This document shows, piece after piece, positions 10,531-22,457 of a stretch of 64,000 bases of DNA (positions are counted from its first letter, which is position 1; the number at the start of each line of letters is the position of its first letter). The DNA is from Hemerocallis citrina (taxonomy: Eukaryota > Streptophyta > Magnoliopsida > Asparagales > Asphodelaceae): NCBI GenBank assembly GCA_017893485.1, contig CM030367.1:84388853-84452852 (forward strand). Direction: 5' to 3'. Both the position numbers and the translations under genes were made by a program. The notes under the pieces were generated by a model. That model did no database searches. It saw only the letters and a list, made by a program, of their open reading frames with translations, and was not told the DNA's origin.

Positions 10531-13500
10531 TACCCCACCTTTTAGGTACATGGATATCAGGTCACGAGTATAGGAGAGCACAAGATCAGCAGGGCATCCA
10601 AGTAGTGGCAGTATGCACGTCTACCCTTCGAGCGGGTGCAGAATTATCAAGGTCGCGTAGCAGAAGGCTCAAGCCGAGGGGTAAGTCCCAGAGGGGGCAG
10701 ATAGACCACTCAACGGAGTTTCGGCAGTTACCAAGGGATTGCTGATCTGAAAGACAGCCAATGGCTTCACAAGAAATGTTTAAGTATTCTTGTAGTCAGT
10801 TGTAATAAAGTATGTAATTTGTATTCCTTGTTCAAGGACAATTTAATATTTGTAATTATTAATGTAATTACTCTGATGGCAATAAAAATGTTTAAATTTC
10901 CACGTTATTTACTGTGTTGAGATGCATTTGAAGGCAATGATCTTGGTGATGTCACGGATGTCCGATAACAGGGATCCGGGGCGTTACAACAAAAATAGAT
11001 TATACTGTTTTGGATGGCAAATGCCCTTATACATTCCGAATACATGGCCAAAATTATCATAGAATTGGCACTCTACTTCCTAAAGAAGGTTAATACCCAC
11101 AATACGCACAGTTTTATATATCTTTGATACGCAAAATGAAATCGAAAATCGGCTTAATTTTTTCACAAACAATGCCAGCCAAAATCTTAACCCCAGTACA
11201 ATTGCTGCAATCAAAGATATGTTGGACAATTCAGATTAGTACGTACAAAAATTCAGGATGGTTCGTGATTGGCATGAACAACACACAACTGACGAGTTTG
11301 GGCTACGCATATTAGATGCAACAAACACAAGAGGACAACCATTTAATGCTCCAACTGGCAATGAAGTTGCTGCATTAATTGTGGGCAGTGACTTAGAAGA
11401 TGGTTCCACAAGAGACATTATCATTTATAGCAAGAAAAGCAATTTCCAACGAATAGATGAAACCCACCGGTCATATATGCCACTCCAATATCCTTTGCTA
11501 TTCCGTCACGGTGAAGATGATTGGCATAAATATTTGGAATCGAGACAAACTGAAGATTCAAGAGATAAGTCTTCTATAACAATGAATGAATACTATTGTT
11601 TTAGACTTCAGCAATGCGCAACTGAGGATACAGTCCTCCTACAGTCTGGAAGACTACTTCTTCAATATATAGTTGATTGTTATACCTCGGTTGAAGGATA
11701 CATGTTGCGTTGGTTTCGCAACAATCAATCCATTTTGCGCTGTGATTTCTACAACGGTATTGCTGATGCTCTTGATTTAGGAGATACCAATACAACAATG
11801 CTTGGAAGGAAGTGTATACTGCCATCATCTTTCACGGGCGGTCCAAGATACATGGTGCAAAATTACCAAGACGCTATGGCAATAGGTGGTTGGGTTGGTC
11901 CTCTTAATATATTTATCACATTTACATGCAATCCAAATTGGCCAGAAATCAAAGATTTTCTACTGTCAATTGGAGGACAAAAAGCTGTGGATCACCCTGA
12001 CATAATCACTCGAGTATTTCACATGAAGTTAAACCAATTAAGAGATGATTTAATCAAGCACCAGTGCTTCGGTAGAGTCGTCGCAGGTATGGTAATGTCC
12101 CATGTATTCGCAAACTATCTTACCCTCAATTTTTAGTTTTATTGCGTGAAATTTACTAAATTTTCCTATCTCTATCTTCAGATTTGTCGGTCATTGAATT
12201 CCAAAAAAGAGGGTTACCCCATTCGCACATTTTAATTACCTTTAAGAAAGCATCGAAAATCAAAACTCTTGCACAAATTGATCAATTTATCCAAACTAAA
12301 ATCCCTGACAAAAACACTAACCCAATTACATATGAATTAGTGTTAACACATGATTCACGGCTCATGTGGGGTGTACAATCCCGCATCTCCATGTATGAAT
12401 AACAAAAATTGCTCAAAAAGGTACCCCAAAAATACGTAGAACATACAACAATTGATCACAACGGTTATCCAGTATATAGAAGGAGACGAGATGCACCATC
12501 TACGAATCTTAAAAACATCACATTAGACAGCGCATGGGTTGTTCCTTACAATGCACAACTCCTTCGTAGATATCAATATCACATGAATGTTGAAATTTGC
12601 GATCAATGTAAGGCAATTAAGTATCTATTCAAATACGTCAATAAAGGTCCAGATCGTGCAACTGCAGTTATTCAGAATAATCCAGAATACCGATATGATG
12701 AAATCAAACGGTATCTAGACGCAAGATATATTGCAGCATCTGAAGCAGCTTGGAGAAACTTTGAGTTTAAAATTCATAGACGATTTCCTCCAGTCCTGAG
12801 GCTTCAGTATCATGTGCCCGGTGGTAATTTGGTGTTCTTCGATGAAAATGAACATGCTGCTGATGTTCTCGAATCAGAGAATGCTAAAAAACTATGCTCA
12901 CAGAATGGTTTCAAGCAAATATTACTCATCCATCATCAAAAGCGCTTACTTATGCTCACTTCCTTACCCATTTTGTTTGGCATAAGCAATTGTTACAATG
13001 GAAGCCGAGAAAGCGAGGATTTGCATTTGGTAGGTTGGCCTATGCATCACCAACAAGTGGTGAGCGTTATTTCCTCCGCTTACTTTTGAACCAAGTGAAA
13101 GGAGCTACAAGCTTTGAAAATCTGCGAATAGTTAATGGTATTCTTTATGACAGCTTCAAATCAACATGTGTTGCATTAGGACTGCTTACTGGGGATGATG
13201 AATGGCATATTGCAATCGTAGAAGTAGCAGTTTGGGCTTCTCCATTCCAACTCCGTCATATGTTCGCCACCACGCTAATGTGTTCACAAGTTCTCAGCCC
13301 AAAAAAACTATGGGAATCACACTGGAAAATTATGACGGAAGATTATCAACACCGAATGGCAAAAGAATACCCTCATATTTCTTACAACATACCACCTTCA
13401 ATGTTACAGAACAAAGGGTTGCAACATATAGACCAAATATTACAAATAAATAATCGAAGCCTTGCAGAATTTCCATGCATGCCTAAGCCAATTTTTTATC

Positions 13501-15305
13501 GTGATACAGACGTTGATAACAGATTAGTGATGGAGGAACTCAATTACAACACAGAAGAATTACACGAAGAATCAATCAATTTGGAAGATGGTTTAAACGA
13601 ACAACAAAGATTCATTTACGATTCAGTTTTGCAATCATCTTTTGCTCAAAAAGGAGAAATATTCTTTGTACATGGAGGAGGGGGGACAGGAAAGACTTAT
13701 CTTTGGAGATGCATACTTGCAAAATTGCGTAGTCAACAACACATCGTCTTGGCTGTAGCCTCATCAGGAATAGCATCTTTACTGCTCCCTGGCGGTAGGA
13801 CAGCCCATTCAAGGTTCAAAACTCCAATTGTGGTTGATGAACGTTCAAGTTGTTCAATTACACGCAATGACACACTCGAAAAGCTAATTCAAAGCCCTTT
13901 CCTTATAATTTGGGATGAAGCACCAATGTGCAGTAAACTGGTGTTTAATGCAGTTGACCGTACATTCCGAGATATTATGGAGGCAGTCGATCCTGGTGCT
14001 AAAGCAGAACCGTTTGGGGGTAAAACTGTACTTCTTGGTGGAGATTTCCAGCAAATATTGCCAGTAGTTCAAAAAAGTAGTAGGCAAGAAATAGTTGCAG
14101 CTAGCTTACATCAGTCAACACTTTTGGAACCACTGCAGATTATTCGTTCTCAGCCAAAATATGCACCTTCAACCCATTAATTTATTAAACCCAGGTGATC
14201 ATGTAGATATTGCTACATTTGCAAAGTGGCTTATGGAAATAAGAGATGGTAGAGTTAAAACCCATTGCCTAGGCAATGAGCTTGAGCCAGAGTGGATTGA
14301 GTTACCAGATTACATGATTATTGACTCATCCACTGGACTTGATGGTCTAATTGATTCTGCATACAGTGAACTCAATACAAATAATCACAAAATTGCTTAT
14401 TTGCAAGACAGAGCAATATTAGCCGGGCGTAATGATGAAGTTGATGAAATCAACGAAAAATTTTGTTGCAGCAACAAGGTGAGGTCAAGAATTATGTCAG
14501 TGCAGACTCCAGAATATCTTTCTTTAGTGAAGCTGATGAGCAAAATCTATTGTATCCAACTGAGTTCCTTAATTCTGTAACAATATCAGGTCTTCCTAAC
14601 CATGTTTTGAACCTTAAACTGAATGCCCCAATCATGACTCTCCGGAATGTCAATCAAAGTATAGGTCTCTGTAATGGTACACGGTTAATTGTTTCCAAAT
14701 TGGGTGAAAAAGTTATAGAAGCTGAAATTGTGAGTGGAAGTGATATAGGAAGGCGTGTTGCAATTCCATGCATAGTTATGATTAGCGATCAAGATGAATT
14801 ATCATTCAGTCTAAAGCGATGCCAGTTCCCAGTGCAGCTGTCATATGCAATGACTATCAATAAGAGTCAAGGACAATCACTCGGGCATATTGGGATTGAT
14901 CTGCGGACCCCTGTCTTCTCTCACGGTCAACTATATGTAGCTCTCTCTCGGGCAAAATCTCCTCAATCTTTGAAGGTTCTCATTGAACCGCAGACCGATG
15001 TTCCATATAACTATACCAAAAATGTTGTATATAAAGAAGTATTACAGGCAGTGTTTGAACGTGAAGAAGAACAATAGGTTATTACCCCTCATCTATTCGC
15101 ATTTCAAATCTATGTATACATCTATGTATACACCTGCATCTACATATATATCACCTGATATACTTAACACAGTTGTAGTCATTTATAAGCACATTGTTCT
15201 CATCAACAAGTGTACCTTAATGCTTCTAAATATGGCATTCCATTTGTGCATCTAACATCACCCACTGCTGTCGCTAATTATATTCATTTAATTGGCTTTT
15301 TTAGC

Positions 15306-15534
15306 ATGGAAAATGACACACTGAAAGAGGCACCAAGCGACACACAAAATAGTGGTCAAGAAGTTCCAGAATCAGAAACTCAGGATAATGCAGGTGACTC
15401 CAAAAGCTCTGTCTTGGCAGCTCAAGTGCGGAAACATAAAGGCAAACAAATTATCCCAGAAATCCAGCCTTCACAAAAGACATGATGCAGATGTTATCCT
15501 CCCTGAAACACCTGCTAAACAATTTACTGTTATA
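15306..15534 (+). pseudogene. Possible Helitron accessory exon (acidic/Lys-rich), unidentified
   Basis: An open stretch begins MENDTLKEAPSD and is rich in Ser, Glu, Gln and Lys. It reads to a TGA at 15484. A second frame continues to a GT donor-like site at about 15535, so a frameshift near 15478 is possible. It might be the 5' exon of the downstream RPA-like gene, which lacks an in-frame ATG in its first clear exon. I do not recognise a domain. Confidence 0.25.
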
Positions 15535-15905
15535 GGTAAAAAATCCTGCAAACTATCGGGCTTAATAAATACATAGTTTCTTCTCACATTAACTATCTCA
15601 TTTCGTGCTCAACATATCAATGTTTTCCTCATGTCATTTCCGCAGTAATTTAGCATTGATTAGGTGTCCCCTTCTTTCTCAACTCATGTTATGCTCTCTA
15701 TATTTCTTGATAAAGTTGTGATCCTCTGGAGTTACATTTTTCCCTTTATCACATGACACCTCCACTAATACACTTTACAGGTATATGTTTGCCAAATTGT
15801 GCTTGTGAAAATTTACTTGAGGAATTTCTACATTTTATTGCTATATAAGAATAGGAAGAGCTGTCATGAGTCTAATATTATAAACAAAGGTTTATCTCAA
15901 AGTGC

Positions 15906-15907
<2 letters not shown>

Positions 15908-15996
<89 letters not shown>
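15908..15996. repeat. (TA)n microsatellite
   Basis: TA tract of about 90 bp, followed by a shorter TA/CA tract near 16045-16072. Confidence 0.95.
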
Positions 15997-15999
<3 letters not shown>

Positions 16000-16843
16000 G
16001 CTTTGCTAACTAAACATATACACTTTGCTAACTAAACATACACATATATATATACACACACACACACACACACTTTGCTAACAAAACATTCTTCCACACT
16101 TGGAACTTCTAAAAGTTGTGTTAAAAGTTAAAACCAACTAAACTGAATGTGTAATTTCAATGTTCTATTTTATTTTTAGACCAGTATTTTTCCCCTCAAA
16201 TTGGGCTAGCAAAACGTTATATAATTTTCACTCACTCCCTGTAGATCTTTTGGGAAATTTATTGTTATTGTACAGTGTGTTATGTTTGGTCTAACGACAT
16301 GCCTAATAACATGCTGTTTTGAAAACATGACTGTGAGTACATGAGTTTAATAATGCCATGGTTGAATAAAATTCTTGACAAAACTGTTTCTACAGAGTCT
16401 GATAGAATTTGGATGAAGGTACATATATTAAATGAATTACAGTTTAAAAGAATTAACCTAAGGATTTCATTGTACCCTTTTTATGTGAATATTCATTTTG
16501 CTAACTGTATATAGATTTAAGCTTGAAACTTCTAAAGCCAGTTTGTGCTTCAAATTTCTTATTTTATCTTTTTTATTTCCCAAGATTATAATAACATCTA
16601 TAGTCAATCTAATAGACTATTGATATCTAATTTACTTTTTACATGAGATTAAGTTTAATGTTACTGAAGGTTTCCAAAAGAAAATCAACAACGACAAACA
16701 AACAAAACAAAACCACTTCCATGTTGATCAAAAATGTTACTGTACACTTTTATTTCTCCTTTTAAAATTAAAAGACTATTCAACGAAAGAGGACATGCGT
16801 ATATATTAAAATAGAGTATACTTTACCACTTTACAGTCATCAT

Positions 16844-17269
16844 TTATGTTCTGAGTTATGTGAATATACACCCATTAAATTGTTGTATTAAGAAAGTTGA
16901 ACCTTTACTACCTCATGTCAAAATAGTATGGTTTTGTTTCAGTTTACATAGAAATATGCAGCGCTTTTTTCCCAAACAAAAACCATCATATTCGTGCATA
17001 ATATAATAGATTACCGCATAAAATATTTGTTTTTTTTTACTATTTAGCATTAATGAACAATCAATTATCTTTCTAAAAGTTCCTTTTTATATTATTATGT
17101 TTCTTTATAAATTTTGGTTCTTTTTCCTTCTTGCACATAATACAATGAATGCTATAAAAAAAATTCTTCCAGATCAGGTGCTTTTCATTTAAGTGTTCAG
17201 CTATTTCTCAAATATTCATTAGTTCGCACACTGTACTTGGTCTTTTAAAGATTCGACGTTCAAAACACA
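16844..17269 (+). repeat. Dispersed direct repeat, copy 2
   Basis: Direct copy of 3040-3483. It differs by scattered substitutions and a shorter T-run. It ends about 55 bp before the first clear RPA exon. Confidence 0.8.
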
Positions 17270-17325
17270 CCATACTTTCAATCCATATGCAACTTAACTT
17301 ACATCCATCCCCAAACATTAAGCAG

Positions 17326-20300
17326 GTGCAAAGCTTAAAGGCGAAGAGAACTCACCAACTCTCAGACATGGAAGAAAATGTGCAAAGAAAAAGGAAAAAC
17401 TTAAAAAATCTAAGCACCCCAAACTCGACAAACTAGAGATCACACCTCTCAACAAAATATCTGCACAAGTATCCACCTTCAACGTCAAAGTCAGGGTTAT
17501 GCAGCTCTGGTATGAACCACTCTACTAAAAATCCTCAAATTCTTTGACATTTGTAGCTCGTGATGAACAAGTATTTTCTATCCTTTAAACAATCATTCAC
17601 ATTTCGATAAAAATACAACAGTCTTCATTGCCCCTCCATTAAAAACATACTTACAGCATCCACAGCACCTTTTCCCAGCAATATTATTTACTACCTTTTG
17701 TTTAACTTTGCATGCAACAAAAGGGGGATGATTTGGAAGCCATTGTTGACGACTCTGACGCAGAAAAGTGGAAGGATATCTTTGAAGAAGATAGAGTTTA
17801 CCTTATATCAAACGTGGACTGCATTGTTGCACCAAAATTAGTTAAAATAGTTCGTGCAAAATGGCAGCTACAGCTCACAAAAGAATCAGCGGTTTATGAA
17901 CGGTTAGCGGTTGAAGTACCTTCATCATTCTCTTACAAATTTGCAAAGCTGAGTAGTATCCCAGAACTTGGTGAGAAACCGCAATATCTGATAGGTAATC
18001 ATCATACCTTTGTTTCTTCCGAAAGTACCAACTCAATTAACAAATCTTTCTAGAAAATTTAACATTCTCTATGTAGATGTTATCGGTTATGTTCGAGAAG
18101 TTAAACCGTTCAGATTTGTACCAGTCTTCGGAAATCAAGTTAGGGTTGTCGATTTCTACATGATTGATGAGACAACGTACGATAATCCATTTGAAGTAAC
18201 AATCTGGCCTTCGTTACTCCAAAAACATGAAGATGTTTTCTTGCATGGTGATGGCAAACCATTCTTCTTGGTTGCGCTATCATTAAAGATAAGACATTTC
18301 AAAAGTAAGTATCGCATTTACACAAAATTGTCTATAATTCATCATTGCCTATCTTTACATTTCAACTAGTGCAATTCTTAATTTCTCTGCATTCTGAATA
18401 TTGAACACAACTTCTTGCAGAATCATTCACCTTGGAAACAACAAACTTCACTCAATTTATATTCAATGTTGATGCAATACCTCCAGCCCAAGAATTAATG
18501 CACAGGTAATTGACCCTTCCCTGACCATCTAACAAAATTTGTATGCAAGCTAAAAATCATATGCACACCTCCCACACACTTTGTAGGTTAATAAAACAAC
18601 TGCAGTGCTGACCAATAAACTTACATATGCTTTTCCCCAACCACACCTAAGTTGACATGCACACTTTATTTTATGTATGTATGTATATATATATATATAT
18701 ATATATATAATTTCTCTTTATCCAAAAAGGGTAATGGTTGAGCTTCTAAAGAAACGGGTTTCACACTCTGGTAGCATCTCTTTGGGCCAATCTGAAGTCA
18801 ATCGTGTGACAATTAATGCACTCATAAAGGCAACAATGAATCCTCCACAGCAAGACAAGGTACCAATCAGTGGTCACCATATTGCACAACATATTTATTT
18901 ACTATAACTAATGCACATTATACCTTCTACCCATTCCTCCAGGCTATGACATTTGATGTGCATGCAAGAATCATTTACATATTCACCGAAAAACCATGCT
19001 TCTCTGCGTGCAGAAAATGTGGCAAGGGTGTACAACTTGCAGATGACATGGAGTATGCCTGCCCAAGCTGCCCCCACTCTGGTCATGATGCTGATCTCAA
19101 GTACGTTACATGAACCACCTAATGTTTTTTTCAACAAATCAACTGTCGTATGTTTTTTTCATTCTTACATCTGAAAAATTCACCAGTTTCAGTGACTTCA
19201 TTTCTTGATCGGTATTATTGTCATTTCATCTGTAGGTTTAAAGTCCCATGTACAATAGTTGATGAAACGGATGAGACACAAATTTGCTTATTTGATCGAC
19301 AGGCTCAGTTAGTCCTTCGTCTACCAGTACAACAACTTCTTGACATGTACCAAACAGTATGTCTTTCAACTTAAATTTTCAACTTTCTACACTACACACT
19401 ACAGGCTAGACAGCACAATTTGCTATTTTAATTTTTGTCCATCAAAATGATTTGTTAGAATAATTCTGTTATTTGAAAGACAACACTTCATGCACGTTCT
19501 TGCTATTCCATATGTACACTACAAGAATCATTACCAAATTTTTACTGCATTCTCATTGCAAATAGAATCGATCAAAATTAGATGTTTTTTACATATATTT
19601 AAATCACAAACAAACTAACCACAGGTAAATACATTCACAAAATTGTGCTTGAGCTTAAGAACAGGAAAATGTGCACAAAGTATGCTAATCACTTAAGAAC
19701 AGGAAAATGCTCTTTCCTTCCAAAGCTAACCTTTCTGTTAACTACTACATGGTAAGAAATGTACTTGAGCTTCACTAGGAAAACCTTTGAACAAAAACTA
19801 AAAAAGGGCCATAATCTGGTTGGTTAAAGTGTATTCGAATTTTGGGTTATGCTTGGGCCAGAAACCATCCAACATTTTAAACTATTTTTGGAAACATTAA
19901 AATTAATATTATTAATATTGTGATTGTATCCTCATTTCCTAAAATTTACAAATTCGTTATGCCTTGTATTTGAACCCATGTATTTAAACCCATGTAATGT
20001 CCTGTCCCTTTCACTGCATTTGCTCTTAAAAACACTACTAACAAAACAATTAGCAAGGATTTTATGGTTGCAAAGACTGAAATCAATTTACCACATAATT
20101 TACTGCAAAATGTACAATTAAATAATAACCATATACTAACCCAACATGACCACTATTGGTTTCTCCTTTGAATAGAAAAATGAGACCAATGCTTTCAAAA
20201 ATCATCTACATGAATGTACGAACAACTGGTACACATTCAGGGTCCGGATAACAAGAATTAATCACAAATTTATCCGATCTGGTGGATACACTGTCAGCGA

Positions 20301-20394
20301 TATTAAAAACAGCGTCAAGCCTTACGAACAGCCCCTTGCACTTGCTGATAAAGCTCCAACTGTGATGCTCCTCACATCCTCTTCGACTGCATAA
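17326..20394 (+). CDS. Helitron-encoded RPA1-like single-strand DNA-binding protein
   Basis: Plant Helitrons often carry a replication protein A large-subunit homologue, thought to bind single-stranded DNA during rolling-circle transposition. Exons inferred from phase and similarity: 17326-17509 (ITPLNK...VKVRVMQLW, first OB-fold strand), about 17712-17994, 18077-18304 (VIGYVREVKPF), 18421-18505, 18730-18859, 18943-19100 (zinc ribbon CRKCGKG...CPSC), 19246-19356 and 20176-20394. Junctions from 17994 onward are GT-AG, join in phase and contain no internal stop, unlike the neighbouring Rep gene. The junction between the first two exons is uncertain, and no in-frame ATG is seen in the first. The TAA at 20392 is followed in frame by 24 acidic Ser/Glu/Asp-rich codons to TAG at 20467. 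The longer tail may therefore be ancestral. Confidence 0.85.
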
Positions 20395-21082
20395 GCAAAC
20401 ACAACGTCTGAAATAGAATCAGAGTCCAGCTCAGACGGCAGCGACAGCGACAATGTGGGTGAAAATTAGCACAAAGAAAATCTCAACAACTGAATCTCCA
20501 AAGAAAGGAATTGTACCACACAATATAACAATTCCATATGCTTATCATCATGGTACAAGACTCATAATAATGTACATATTCTCTTTTGTTTTCTCTAAAG
20601 TCGTATTACTCGATATGGCATGTCCTACACTTACCATCGAGGTACAAAACTCAGGAAAAACGCAGAAACTCAGCAGTGATGTATATATTCTATCTTTTGT
20701 TTACTAATGCAAATGTTCTAGCATGTAATATGCTTCATATTAAACTCAACAGTGTTCTTCATTTGTTTGAAGAATTTCTTATATATACTTGCTATGAGTC
20801 TTGACTTTATTTAGAGTCACAACTCTAAAATTTTCATGCAATTTAGTTTGGGCTGTTCATACACTTTTTGTTGTGGAATTTACCATAGAAATACACTTTT
20901 TTAGTTGTGAAATTTTAGTGCAATTCCATTTATCTGTTTTGTGTACGTACTGTATTCGTGGGTAGGTTGTGTTTGTTTGCTAAAGCTTAAGGTAGGATTA
21001 CAAGAAGCCCCCAACCCCAATGCAGTTATGGTGAAATTTATCTAATGATAATTCTCTTTTCCTTTTTTCCTTGGTCATACAG
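20395..21082. other. 3' flank of the Helitron RPA gene
   Basis: After a short acidic in-frame extension to 20469 there is AT-rich sequence without recognisable coding content, leading to an acceptor-like site at 21082. Confidence 0.4.
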
Positions 21083-21292
21083 GAAGTTGGATTTGATGAT
21101 GAGCAATCACTGAGTATGTCACAAGTGATTTTGGAGAAAAGGTTTGGTCAGTCTGTGGTGTTTGTTGTATCTACACTAATGGAACATGGTGGTGTCCCAC
21201 AATCTGCAACTTCTGATTCTCTTCTTAAAGAAGCTATTCATGTTATTAGTTGTGCATATGTAGATGATGATACATCAGAATGTGATAGTGAG
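21083..21292 (+). pseudogene. Cellulose synthase (CesA3-like) exon fragment
   Basis: CesA proteins are the plasma-membrane catalytic subunits that make cellulose. This single exon, flanked by a CAG acceptor and a GT donor, encodes GFDDEQSL...[22 protein letters not shown] and [11 protein letters not shown]. That is the stretch of the central catalytic region shortly before the IGWIYGS segment. The GGVPQSAT variant is closest to what I know of the CesA3 class. The family's following residues (GYEDK...WG) have diverged to an Asp-rich sequence. No other CesA exon is visible nearby. It lies just after the Helitron RPA gene, so capture by the Helitron is a reasonable inference, but an independent pseudogene is possible. 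Confidence 0.82.
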
Positions 21293-21444
21293 GTATGGGC
21301 AACATAGCATACAAATGTACATGCCAATCAAAAGTAACTTATGTTTTGATTATGGTTCTGATTATGGTTCAATGTTGTTCTGATTATGGTTCAATGTCCG
21401 TTGTAAGGTAAACCAATTGTTTTGATTATGGTTCAATGTCCGTG

Positions 21445-21460
21445 CCCGCGCATGCGCGGG
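21445..21460. other. 16-bp perfect GC palindrome
   Basis: CCCGCGCATGCGCGGG in an AT-rich context, after three or four short direct repeats of TGATTATGGTTCAATGT (21353-21440). It resembles the 3'-terminal hairpin of Helitrons and could mark the end of the autonomous element. No CTRR terminus follows at the usual spacing. Confidence 0.5.
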
Positions 21461-21955
21461 GTCACTTACCAGTTGGTTTTAAAGCTGGTAGGTTGATTGT
21501 CAATAAATTACACAATTTTGACTTTTAAACTGTAACTAATTTTACGTGCACAGAAAACCAAACAAGATGATGATGATGATGAGACGTGGCCAAATTGACT
21601 GCTACTTCTCCCAACTTTTTCTTCACACAAGTTATCTTTTGACAACTGAAGAAGTTGATGTGAAATCATATGAAAATTATTTGTGTCCCTACACAGAAAA
21701 AGTGAGTTCTTTTATTTACTCACTTTCAATTTTCTAAATTATTGATGTACTAGATGTGCCCGTGGTCACGTGCCAACGATATGTTTTCAGAATGATACAG
21801 CATATGAAAAATCAATAATTATTTAGCTGAATTTTAAATAGTATGACAATAATTAGTTGTAATTAGAAGTCCATGTTTCCATTAGTATATAGTGAAAAAT
21901 AATTAAATTAGGATATGAAAATCCATATTTCCATATATATATATATATATATATA

Positions 21956-22133
21956 GGGAAATGCTCCATTGAAAACGCAAATGTCGGTGAAAAAGTGGAA
22001 AACCACTAAGGCCGTTGTTGGAGACAACGACCTAGGTTATAATGCATTATAACCTAGGCCGTTGTCTCCAACAACGGCCTAGGGTCGTTTTCACGTTTTC
22101 ACAGATATTTGCGTTTTCAACTGAGTATTTCTC
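21956..22133. mobile_element. Foldback MITE, near-perfect palindrome of 178 bp
   Basis: The left arm begins GGGAAATGCTCCATTGAAAA and the right arm ends as its near inverse complement. The centre (22031-22058) is a perfect 28-bp palindrome of CCTAGGTTATAATG and its complement. The arms differ at only a few positions and can fold into one long hairpin. It is embedded in a TA-rich microsatellite, so the target duplication cannot be read. No protein is encoded. Confidence 0.8.
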
Positions 22134-22142
22134 ATATATATA

Positions 22143-22369
22143 TCTCTACTATTTTAATGTGAGAGTTGAGGTTTGTAACCAAACAAACCCTAACTTTGTA
22201 ACCAAACAAATCCGTACAATACATGTTCAAACTATATCCAACAAATATAAGCGTGCACCGCACGTATAGCCTAAATCAAATCATTCAAATATAAATTATT
22301 TCTTTTCTTATTCGATATATATTCATTTAATTTGATGAATATACTTTTGTAAACGTGCATCGCACGTAC

Positions 22370-22390
<21 letters not shown>
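22143..22390 (+). mobile_element. Helitron-like terminal remnant
   Basis: TCTCTACTATTTTAATGTGA at 22143 is typical of a plant Helitron 5' end, and hairpins with GTGCACCGCAC and GTGCATCGCAC loops follow at 22250 and 22353. A CTAA occurs 7 nt after the first hairpin but is not followed by T, so the 3' boundary is unsure. Confidence 0.4.

Positions 22391-22457
<67 letters not shown>
22371..22457. repeat. (TA)n followed by (GA)n microsatellite
   Basis: About 60 bp of TA, then about 26 bp of GA. The GA tract is shared with Helitron copy b at about 28172-28198. Confidence 0.95.

Larger units (their letters stand above)
6733..10988 (+). mobile_element. Solo LTR (about 4.26 kb) of a Tekay/Del-like Ty3/Gypsy element
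   Basis: Starts TGTAATACCCC and ends GGGGCGTTACA, the terminal inverted pattern of Tekay/Del-type LTRs. It splits a codon run of the Helitron Rep gene. Removing it with one copy of the 5-bp target (GCAAA at 6728-6732, ACAAA at 10989-10993, one mismatch) restores the Rep reading frame exactly. There is no gag, PBS, protease or RT inside, so it is a single LTR left by LTR-LTR recombination rather than a whole element. It shares landmarks with the Tekay LTR at 57107-60669: promoter followed by A/G-rich leader, a TAGTATGGGATGCAT block, GGCATGACATACAC-like words and a CGTCAG hairpin. TATA box at about 7395, and an AATAAA-type signal near 10804. Confidence 0.87.
5678..15077 (+). pseudogene. Helitron Rep/helicase (RepHel), disrupted
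   Basis: Rolling-circle transposition protein of plant Helitrons: HUH nuclease plus Pif1-type helicase. Exon 1 (5678-6195) and exon 2 (from 6450) join in phase. Exon 2 carries a Cys-pair motif and the KCTTVMW/HFRQYIR block of the Helitron N-terminal region. The gene is split at 6732 by a solo LTR and resumes after 10988. A 95-bp intron (12087-12181) is phase-consistent. The HUH motif LPHSHIL has its histidines at 12220-12228. The two-tyrosine motif KYLFKYVNKG has Tyr codons at 12622 and 12634. Walker A GGGGTGKT is at 13674-13697, Walker B WDEAP at 13911, and the C-terminal YVALSRA helicase motif near 14935. Damage: stops at 11091 and 11237, and frameshifts near 11110-11150, 12357, 12430, 12890, 14118 and 14460 (several at A-runs), plus one in exon 1 near 5960. 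It cannot make a working protein; identity is very secure. Confidence 0.93.
15078..17325. other. Spacer between the Helitron Rep and RPA genes
   Basis: AT-rich, with (TA)n at 15908-15996, a short (CA)n near 16055, a possible exon at 15306-15534 and one copy of the 440-bp dispersed repeat at 16844-17269. Nothing else recognisable. Confidence 0.5.

Noticed and set aside
6733..10988. Complete LTR retrotransposon in the Rep gene
   Set aside because: No PBS, gag or pol motif and no second LTR inside. It behaves as one long LTR.
590..21500. Remaining pectinesterase exons downstream of exon 3
   Set aside because: I looked for the DTLY, FGN and GRPW-type blocks in the forward direction and saw none, so no continuation is claimed.
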